The notes under the pieces are model-generated. The model worked only from the letters and a program-made list of their open reading frames with translations, was not told where the DNA came from and did not search any database. From Cryptosporangium arvum DSM 44712 (lineage in GTDB: Bacteria > Actinomycetota > Actinomycetes > Mycobacteriales > Cryptosporangiaceae): a stretch of DNA of 64,000 nucleotides. The DNA lies in assembly GCF_000585375.1 (NCBI RefSeq), contig NZ_KK073874.1:4526001-4590000 (forward strand), read 5' to 3'. Shown in pieces: positions 58,389 to 64,000 of the stretch (the first letter of the stretch is position 1; each line of letters begins with the position of its first letter). Made by a program: the position numbers and the translations under genes.

Positions 58389-59455
58389 GGGCGCAGTCCT
58401 TTCAGGGCACGGTGCGCGGACGCGAGGTCGCCGACGCCGTCGAGCACGCACAGGTCGTCGGCGATCGCGGCCATGGCCCGGGTGACCGGCCGGTACGCCG
58501 GGTCGCAGGCCAGCGGTGACCACCAGACCAGGCGGTGACCGAGCCGGCGCAGACGCCGGACCGCGGTGACCATCGCGGTGGGGTCGCCGCGCTCCAGGCC
58601 GTCGGAGAACACGACGACGACCGCACCGGCGACCGCGGACCGGTGCTCCTCGAGGAAGGCGCCGAGCGCGCTACCGATCCGGGTGCCGCCGTCGGCGTCG
58701 AGCACGCGCGCGCCGAGCGCGGCCAGCGCCGCGTCCGGATCGGCGACCGCACGCAGGGACGACGTGACGTGCGTGAGCTCGGTGCCGAACGTGAACACCT
58801 CGGCCCGCGCGCCCGAGCGCACCGCCGCGTGCCCGACGCGGAGCAGGTCGGCGGCGTGCTGCTTCATCGACCCGGAGACGTCGACGAGCAGCACCATCCG
58901 GCGCGGCCGGGCCGGGCGCCGCCGTCGGCGCAGCCGGAGCACCTCGCCGTGGGTGCGTGCGGCCTCGCGGGCCACGCGGCGGACGTCGAGGGTGTCGCCG
59001 CGGTGCGCCGGGCGCCGCCGCCGGGACCGGACGGGGGGCAGCGCGCCGGGCAGGTCGCGCCGGATCCGGGCGAGCAGGTCGGGCCGGGTCGTCCGTCCGA
59101 AGCGGAGGGTGCCGGCGGCGGCGGTGGGGCTCGCGGCGAGGCCGCGGTCGGAGCCGGGGTGCTGCTCGACCGGGTCGGTCCCGCCGCCGCTGCCGCCGGG
59201 GGCCGGCGTGTCGGTGGTCCCGGCGGGTGCCGGTGCGGGGGCCACCGGCAGGTCGGCGAACCAGCGCCAGAAGATCGGTTCGAAGATCTCGTGCTCGGCG
59301 GGCGAGGCGGTGAGCGTGATCCGCGCGGTCCAGTACAGGTCAGCCGGGTCGGCGGCACGCAGGAACCGGATCGTTCGCTCCGGGGTCACGCCGACGCCGT
59401 GGTCGACCAGGTCCCGGACGAACCCGTGCAGGTGATCGGTCATCGGGCCGATCAC
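58385..59455 (-). CDS. VWA domain protein, CoxE-like maturation factor
   Basis: Protein of 356 aa. The C-terminal half (about 175-350) is a von Willebrand A domain with the MIDAS motif LLVDVSGSMKQH (DxSxS), then the Thr and Asp sites DGGTRIGSAL and VVFSDGLERGDP. The N-terminal half is the CoxE-type leader, with a Pro/Gly-rich linker at about 90-135. GTG 59455 follows AGGAGG and overlaps the MoxR gene. CoxE and CoxD insert the metal centre of CO dehydrogenase-type enzymes; the same is likely here. Confidence 0.9.
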   Translation of the reverse strand: MIGPMTDHLHGFVRDLVDHGVGVTPERTIRFLRAADPADLYWTARITLTASPAEHEIFEPIFWRWFADLPVAPAPAPAGTTDTPAPGGSGGGTDPVEQHPGSDRGLAASPTAAAGTLRFGRTTRPDLLARIRRDLPGALPPVRSRRRRPAHRGDTLDVRRVAREAARTHGEVLRLRRRRRPARPRRMVLLVDVSGSMKQHAADLLRVGHAAVRSGARAEVFTFGTELTHVTSSLRAVADPDAALAALGARVLDADGGTRIGSALGAFLEEHRSAVAGAVVVVFSDGLERGDPTAMVTAVRRLRRLGHRLVWWSPLACDPAYRPVTRAMAAIADDLCVLDGVGDLASAHRALKGLRP

Positions 59456-60261
59456 GACAGGACCTCCTGGGCCCGCCGGACGTCCTCCTCGTACTTCACC
59501 AGCAGGCCCAGCGCCCGGCGCAACGCGTCCGGCCACGGCACGCCCTCGTCGGTGAGCACACGCGCGCCCCGGGCCCAGGCGATCGACTCCGCGACACCGG
59601 GACGTTTGACCGGCCCGAGGTCACGGACCGCGTTCACGGCGTCGACCAGCCGGGCCGCACTCCGCTCGTCCAGGCCGGGCGCCTTGACCCGGACGATCTC
59701 GCGTTCCCGGGCGGCGTCCGGGTAGGGGATCCAGTGGTAGAGGCACCGGCGTTTCAGGGCGTCGTGCAGGTCGCGGGTGCGGTTGGAGGTCAGCACCACG
59801 ATCGGCGGGGTCTCGGCGTGGATCGGGCCGAGCTCGGGGATCGTGATCCGGAAGTCGGCCAGGAACTCCAGCAGGAACGCTTCGAACTCCGCGTCGGCGC
59901 GGTCGATCTCGTCGACGAGGAGCACCGCCGGGGTGCGCAGCGCGGCCAGCAGCGGCCGCTCGAGCAGGAACTCCGGGGCGTAGAGGTCGGCACCGGAACG
60001 CAGGTGCAGGAGCTGCTTCGGGTAGTCCCACTCGTAGAGCGCGTTCGCGGCGTCGAGCCCCTCGTAACACTGCAGCCGGATCAGCGTGCGGCCGGACACG
60101 CGGGCGAGCGCGGTGGCCACCTCGGTCTTGCCGACGCCGGGCTCGCCCTCGAGCAGCAGCGGCAGCTCGAGCTTCCCGGCCAGGTGGATCGCGGTCACCA
60201 GCCCGTCGTCGGCCAGGTAGGACTGGGCCCGGAGGGCGTCCTGCAGCTCAGCGCGGTTCAC
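59452..60261 (-). CDS. MoxR/CoxD-type AAA+ ATPase
   Basis: ATPase of 269 aa. Walker A is EGEPGVGKTEVA, Walker B VLLVDEIDRADAEFEAF, sensor 1 VVLTSNRTRDLHDALKRRC, matching the MoxR branch, which works with VWA proteins as metal-centre chaperones. GTG 60261 starts inside the end of the molybdenum subunit gene (14-nt overlap). With the next gene it forms the CoxDE pair of this operon. Confidence 0.92.
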   Translation of the reverse strand: MNRAELQDALRAQSYLADDGLVTAIHLAGKLELPLLLEGEPGVGKTEVATALARVSGRTLIRLQCYEGLDAANALYEWDYPKQLLHLRSGADLYAPEFLLERPLLAALRTPAVLLVDEIDRADAEFEAFLLEFLADFRITIPELGPIHAETPPIVVLTSNRTRDLHDALKRRCLYHWIPYPDAAREREIVRVKAPGLDERSAARLVDAVNAVRDLGPVKRPGVAESIAWARGARVLTDEGVPWPDALRRALGLLVKYEEDVRRAQEVLS

Positions 60262-61258
60262 GCAGCGCGTCCAGTCCTCGGAGGACCGACTCCGGGGTGA
60301 ACGGCATGACCGTGAGGCGGACACCGACCGCGTCGAAGATCGCGTTGGCGATGGCCGGGATCGGCGCGTTCGCGGTCATCTCCCCGATGCCCTTCGCGCC
60401 GAACGGCCCGTTCTCGGCCGGCCGTTCGAGCAGCACGCTGACCTGTTCCGGGCAGTCGGCCGGCCCGGGCATCAGGTAGTCGCTGAAGCTGATCGGCCCG
60501 TGCTCGCGCGAGGCCGGGTAGCCGGGCTCGCATGACTCGAACAGCGCGTGCGAGACGCCCATCCAGGCGCCGCCCTCGACCTGCTGGGTGGCCAGCCCCG
60601 GGTTGATCGTGCGCCCGACCTCGTAGGTGTTGTGCAGGCTGACGACCTCGACGACCCCGGTCTCGTCGTCGACCACGACGTCGGCGACCGTGCAGGCATG
60701 GGCCTGGCAGGAGTCCGGGTCCATCTGCCCGGTCTCCGGGTCGGGGTAGTTGCGTTCCTTGAGGTAGATGCCCCGGCCGGAGATCGTCCGGCCCTGGGCG
60801 AAGTGCGCGGCCAGCGCGACGTCGCTGACGTGGATGCGGCGCTGCGTGGCCCCTTTGACCACGATGTAGCCGGTGCCGTCGGTCTCCAGGTCCTCGGCGT
60901 CGGTCTCCAGCTCGTCCGCCGCGACCCGCAGCATCACCTCGCGGGCCTCCTGCGCGGCCATGATCACCGCGTTGCCGACGCGGTGCGTGCCGCGGCTGGC
61001 GAACGTGCCCATGCAGTGCGGGCCGGTGTCGGTGTCCGCGGTGTCGACGAGCACGCTCTCCACCGGCACGCCGAGCGTCTCGGCCGCGCACTGCCGGGCG
61101 ACGGTCGTGATGCCCTGCCCGAGGTCGACCGAGGAGAGCGTGACGACGAACCCGCCCATCGTGGTGGCGTGCACGAGCGCCTGCGACGGGTCACCGCCGA
61201 GGTTCATGCCGGTGGGGTAGTTGACCGAGGCGTACCCCCGGCCGCGGCGCAGTGCCAT
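60248..61258 (-). CDS. Molybdenum hydroxylase large subunit, C-terminal part (split gene)
   Basis: 336 aa covering only the second molybdopterin-binding domain of the xanthine dehydrogenase/CO dehydrogenase large subunit. Marks: GYASVNYPTGMNLGG, SSVDLGQGITTVARQ, CMGTFASRGTHRVGN, and near the end FGAKGIGEMTANAPIPAIANAI with the catalytic Glu. ATG 61258 overlaps the stop of the N-terminal part (TGATG), and GGAGGGAGGAC just before the ATG shows independent translation. Both halves together (452 + 336) equal the usual ~780 aa chain, so nothing is missing. Confidence 0.92.
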   Translation of the reverse strand: MALRRGRGYASVNYPTGMNLGGDPSQALVHATTMGGFVVTLSSVDLGQGITTVARQCAAETLGVPVESVLVDTADTDTGPHCMGTFASRGTHRVGNAVIMAAQEAREVMLRVAADELETDAEDLETDGTGYIVVKGATQRRIHVSDVALAAHFAQGRTISGRGIYLKERNYPDPETGQMDPDSCQAHACTVADVVVDDETGVVEVVSLHNTYEVGRTINPGLATQQVEGGAWMGVSHALFESCEPGYPASREHGPISFSDYLMPGPADCPEQVSVLLERPAENGPFGAKGIGEMTANAPIPAIANAIFDAVGVRLTVMPFTPESVLRGLDALREPR

Positions 61259-62616
61259 CAGTCCTCCCTCCGGGAACTCAGCGCGCGGTGCTCGGGCGAG
61301 AGCGGGTAGCCGACCAGGTCCGCGGCGCGTTGCACGACCTCGATCAGCGCGGTGCCCTCGGCGAGTTTGCGGTGGGCCTTCATGTCGCCGTCGCGGTAGG
61401 CGTTGATCAGGCGGAACTCCAGCGGCCCGATCCCCAGCTCCCGGGCCAGCCGGTCCATCTGCGACTCCAGCGCGAAGTCGGCGATCGTCACCCCGAACCC
61501 GCGCATCGCACTGGACGGCGTCCGGTTGGTGAAGACGCAGTGGGCGTCGACGTACACGTTCGGGATCGCGTACGGGCCGGGCAGGTGGGCCGCGGCCTTC
61601 GTCGTGCCGTAGGGGCTGTGCCGCTGGTACGCGCCCGCGTCGACGTAGAGCACGACCTTCCGGGCGACGATGCGCCCGTCGTTCGTCACGCCGTCGGTGA
61701 TGTAGAGACGCTCGGCCGCGCGCGGCGAGGAGACCTGCATCTCCTCCTCCCGGCTGTAGACGAACTTCACCGGGCGGTTCGTGAGCGACGCGGCGATGCA
61801 GGCCAGCGGCTCGACCATCACGTCGACCTTGCCGCCGAAACCACCGCCGACCGTGCCGCCGACGACCTGCAGATCGGTGAACGGCCGGTCGATGATCAGT
61901 GCGGTGTTGTCCAGGGTGAAGAAGCACGCCTGGGTGTTGCTGTGGATGCGCAGCCGGCCGTTGCCCTGCGGGACGACGACGCAGCCGGTCGTCTCGGTCG
62001 GCGCGTGCTCGATCGGCGCCGAACCGTACCGCCAGCTGAACACGTGGTCGGCGGCGGCGAAACCGGCCTCGACGTCGCCGAAGCGCACGCGGCGGCAGTG
62101 ATGTCCCTCGTAGACGAAGTAGTTCGTGCCGCTCCGCTTGAAGGCCGGTGCGGTGAGGGCCTCCTCCACGTCGAACACCGGCGGGAGGTCGGTGTAGTCG
62201 ACCACGATCCGCGCGGCGCCCTCCCGGGCCGCCTCCTCGGTGGTGGCCACCACCGCCACGATCGGTTCGCCCCGGTAGAGCACCCGGTCCTCGGCGAGGA
62301 CCGGCTCGTCGTCGGGCTCGATCCCGATCAGCCGCAGCACGTTGTACCAGTTCGACGGCACGTCCGCGGCGGTGATCACGCGCAGCACGCCGGGCACGTC
62401 GTAGGCCTTCGACACGTCGACGCGGTCGATGAGCGCGTGGTGCCGGGTGGAGCGGTGGATCTTGAGGTGGGTGAGGCCGGGCGGGATCGTGTCCTCGAAG
62501 AACGCGGTCCGGCCGGTGACGTGCCCGCGCGCGTCGGCCCGCTGCACGGTCGACCCGATGACGTGGAACGACCCCGGCCGTTCGTCCCGGAAGTAGTCCC
62601 GGTCGATCGTGGTCAT
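61258..62616 (-). CDS. Molybdenum hydroxylase large subunit, N-terminal part (split gene)
   Basis: 452 aa with the hammerhead domain (about 20-130; GRTAFFEDTIPPGLTHLKIHRS) and the first molybdopterin-binding domain (about 150-410). Marks are APTETTGCVV, GGTVGGGFGGKVDVMVEPLA, and SAMRGFGVTIADFALE with the Arg/Phe residues near the metal. The chain stops at TGA 61260-61258, where related proteins simply continue. Substrate class: N-heterocycle, purine or aldehyde; not CO, since the CO dehydrogenase active-site Cys loop is not seen. ATG 62616 overlaps the 2Fe-2S gene by 4 nt. Confidence 0.92.
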   Translation of the reverse strand: MTTIDRDYFRDERPGSFHVIGSTVQRADARGHVTGRTAFFEDTIPPGLTHLKIHRSTRHHALIDRVDVSKAYDVPGVLRVITAADVPSNWYNVLRLIGIEPDDEPVLAEDRVLYRGEPIVAVVATTEEAAREGAARIVVDYTDLPPVFDVEEALTAPAFKRSGTNYFVYEGHHCRRVRFGDVEAGFAAADHVFSWRYGSAPIEHAPTETTGCVVVPQGNGRLRIHSNTQACFFTLDNTALIIDRPFTDLQVVGGTVGGGFGGKVDVMVEPLACIAASLTNRPVKFVYSREEEMQVSSPRAAERLYITDGVTNDGRIVARKVVLYVDAGAYQRHSPYGTTKAAAHLPGPYAIPNVYVDAHCVFTNRTPSSAMRGFGVTIADFALESQMDRLARELGIGPLEFRLINAYRDGDMKAHRKLAEGTALIEVVQRAADLVGYPLSPEHRALSSRRED

Positions 62617-63095
62617 GACGCCGCCCGGCGACGCCGCGCGGCGTCGAGCACCGCGGTGACGATCGGCGTGTACCCGGTGCACCGGCAGACGTTCCCGCTG
62701 ATCGCCTCCTCGACCTCCTCGCGGGTCGGGTCGGGGTTGCGCTCCAGCAGCGCCTCGGCCGACATGATCATGCCCGGCGTGCAGTATCCGCACTGCATCG
62801 CGAACCCGTCCAGAAACGCTTGTTGGACGTCGTCCAGGGCGCCGTCGGGGCCGGCGACGCCCTCGATCGTGGTGACCGCGGCCTCGTCGACGGTGGCCAG
62901 CGGCACGAGGCAGGACACGACCGGTGCGCCGTCGAGCAGCACCGTGCAGCTGCCGCAGGTGCCCTGGGCGCATCCGCGCTTGGCCCCGGTCAGACCGAGC
63001 GACTCGCGCAGCGCGAGCAGCAGGGTCGTGGCCGGGCGGGCGATCAGCTCGGTCTGCGCGCCGTTCACGGTGAGGGTGACCAGATGGGAAGCCAT
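62613..63095 (-). CDS. Molybdenum hydroxylase 2Fe-2S subunit
   Basis: 160 aa, the small CoxS/XdhC-type subunit. The plant-type ferredoxin cluster ligands are in KRGCAQGTCGSCTVLLDG with a further Cys in VVSCLVP; the second cluster domain has QCGYCTPGMIMS and NVCRCTGYTPI. It carries electrons from the molybdenum site to FAD. AAGGAG precedes ATG 63095; it follows the FAD gene by 11 nt. Confidence 0.96.
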   Translation of the reverse strand: MASHLVTLTVNGAQTELIARPATTLLLALRESLGLTGAKRGCAQGTCGSCTVLLDGAPVVSCLVPLATVDEAAVTTIEGVAGPDGALDDVQQAFLDGFAMQCGYCTPGMIMSAEALLERNPDPTREEVEEAISGNVCRCTGYTPIVTAVLDAARRRRAAS

Positions 63096-63106
63096 GCGGT
63101 GCTCCT

Positions 63107-63847
63107 TCAGCGGCCGAGCAGGGCTCGTCGGAAATGGACCGGGAAGACGCGGTGGCGGTACCAGGCCGACGCGTACGCGTCGTCGGCCGGCGCCAGGTGC
63201 TCGCGCATGGCCTCGGCGGCGGGCCCGACCGCGCCGGGGTCCGCGCGCAGCACCGCTTCGGCGGCGTGCGCGCGCAGCGGACGCGGGGCCACCCCGCCGA
63301 GCGCGATCCGGTCGCCGTTCACCGCGACACTCACGATCGCGGCCGAGTTGTGGCGGCGACGGGTGGCCTTGTAGAACCGGAACGAGTCCGGCACCGCGAA
63401 CGTCACCGCGGTGACCAGGTCGCCGGCGGGGACGCCGTCGTCGAGCGGGGTGCGCCCGCCGCCGTGCACCTCGATCGAGGCGCCGAGCGCGAGCAACGCG
63501 ACCGCGAGGTCGCCGTAGGGCTGCGGGACGAACAGGTTGCCGCCGACGGTGGCCAGGCCGCGCACCGGGGGAGAGGCGATGGCGCGCAGGCACGGCCGCA
63601 GGAACGCGAGGCGCTCGTCGGCTTCGAGGGTGGCCAGCGTGGTCGCCGCGCCGAGCCGGACCGTGGCGCCGTCGGCCTCGACGCCGTCGAGCCCGGCGCG
63701 GCGCAGGCTGACGACGCTCGTCGGCGGGAACGCACGCTCGTTGAACCGGGGCATGAGGTAGGTACCACCGGCCAGCACCGTGCCGCCCTCGCGTAACGCC
63801 TGGGCGGCGGCGGCCGGATCTCGGGGGACGTGCACTGCGCTGAACAC
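63107..63847 (-). CDS. Molybdenum hydroxylase FAD subunit
   Basis: 246 aa, the medium (CoxM-like) subunit. FAD-binding marks: GGTVLAGGTYLMPRFNER and SPPVRGLATVGGNLFVPQPYGDL; the C-terminal CO_deh_flav_C domain has FYKATRRRHNSAAIVSVAV. It is slightly shorter than the usual 280-290 aa. First gene of the nine-gene leftward operon; GTG 63847 with GGAGG before it. A perfect 16-bp palindrome sits just upstream. Confidence 0.94.
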   Translation of the reverse strand: MFSAVHVPRDPAAAAQALREGGTVLAGGTYLMPRFNERAFPPTSVVSLRRAGLDGVEADGATVRLGAATTLATLEADERLAFLRPCLRAIASPPVRGLATVGGNLFVPQPYGDLAVALLALGASIEVHGGGRTPLDDGVPAGDLVTAVTFAVPDSFRFYKATRRRHNSAAIVSVAVNGDRIALGGVAPRPLRAHAAEAVLRADPGAVGPAAEAMREHLAPADDAYASAWYRHRVFPVHFRRALLGR

Positions 63848-63865
63848 GTGCGACCTCCGATAAAA

Positions 63866-63881
63866 TTATCGATATCGATAA
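63866..63881. promoter_or_regulatory. 16-bp perfect palindrome TTATCGATATCGATAA, candidate GntR operator
   Basis: An AT-rich palindrome in a GC-rich setting, 19 nt upstream of the FAD-subunit start and 46 nt upstream of the divergent GntR start. It very likely controls the operon. Confidence 0.75.
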
Positions 63882-63926
63882 CACCCTAGGAACGAGGGGC
63901 GGTGGCGGTCAAGGCATGATCGAGGC

Positions 63927-64000
63927 GTGACCAAGCCGACGTTGAGCGAGCAGATCCGTGACGCGCTGCTCCACCGCATCGTCACCGGCGAACTCGCCGG
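63927..64000 (+). CDS. GntR family regulator, partial (N-terminus only)
   Basis: Only 24 codons are inside the window, starting at GTG 63927: VTKPTLSEQIRDALLHRIVTGELAG. This is the opening helix of a GntR winged helix (the xxVxxxIRxxIxxGxLxPG pattern). The FadR/VanR subgroup cannot be told. It is divergent from the molybdenum hydroxylase operon with a palindrome between, so it is the probable regulator. Confidence 0.75.
   Translation, partial: MTKPTLSEQIRDALLHRIVTGELA

Noticed and set aside
61250-61265. Frameshift pseudogene in the molybdenum subunit
   Set aside because: Strong ribosome site before the second ATG and TGATG coupling favour two real genes, though a base error cannot be fully excluded.

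Overview
This is a 64 kb stretch of chromosome from a very GC-rich (roughly 70% or more), Gram-positive-type actinobacterium. The evidence is strong C/G third-position bias, many GTG starts, 4-nt start/stop overlaps, many apparently leaderless genes (a TANNNT box 6-7 nt before the start codon), a furA-katG pair, and large families of TetR, WYL, HxlR, IclR and NarL-type regulators. The style fits free-living soil actinomycetes (Frankiales/Micromonosporales-like), but genus cannot be settled from sequence reading alone. I see no rRNA, tRNA, CRISPR array, insertion sequence or prophage; both window edges cut genes (an MMPL transporter at the left, a GntR regulator at the right).

Layout. 1-5.9 kb: MMPL exporter fragment, a NarL-type two-component pair, a WYL regulator divergent from a VOC protein, and citrate synthase. 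6.2-9.5 kb: a histidine-kinase-like protein without its histidine, a 15-bp tandem-repeat array, and a SnoaL-like protein divergent from a TetR regulator. 9.5-19.4 kb: a photolyase-like flavoprotein, an oxidoreductase, furA-katG, an aldo/keto reductase divergent from HxlR, a GNAT protein, and a TetR-controlled 3-hydroxyacyl-CoA dehydrogenase/acyl-CoA dehydrogenase pair. 19.4-25.4 kb: a six-gene, tightly coupled stressosome operon (RsbR-RsbS-RsbT, then an RsbT/PP2C fusion, a hybrid histidine kinase and a receiver-PP2C protein) with no sigma factor in the operon. 25.7-36.7 kb: a quinone oxidoreductase, then a DeoR-controlled sugar island (lipoprotein binding protein, two permeases, GH4 glycosidase, SIS-domain protein), an alpha/beta hydrolase and a GH2 beta-galactosidase.

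36.7-50.9 kb: a membrane protein with a Pro/Gly-rich tail, an inositol-monophosphatase-like enzyme, a TrkH/TrkA potassium system, a MarR-controlled flavin monooxygenase, a 1564-residue Ser/Thr kinase-ATPase-GAF-GGDEF protein, an IclR regulator divergent from a two-subunit CoA transferase, and an FMN-dependent lactate-dehydrogenase-like enzyme with unusual codon use. 50.9-54.0 kb: a stand-alone 1018-residue NACHT-type STAND NTPase, the best candidate for a defence or conflict gene. 54.1-56.9 kb: an MMPL exporter divergent from a TetR regulator across a 21-bp perfect inverted repeat. 56.9-63.8 kb: a nine-gene leftward operon for a molybdenum hydroxylase (FAD, 2Fe-2S and a molybdenum subunit split into two genes), with MoxR and VWA maturation genes, an amidohydrolase, a YciI-like protein and a chorismate-mutase-fold protein; a GntR regulator lies divergent across a 16-bp perfect palindrome.

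The recurring theme is a regulator divergent from its likely target across a short gap that carries a readable palindrome: WYL, TetR (three times), HxlR, MarR and GntR. The most unusual items are the stressosome/two-component/PP2C cascade, the NACHT protein, the split molybdenum subunit, the His-less kinase, and two patches of G/T-rich plus strand inside otherwise normal genes.
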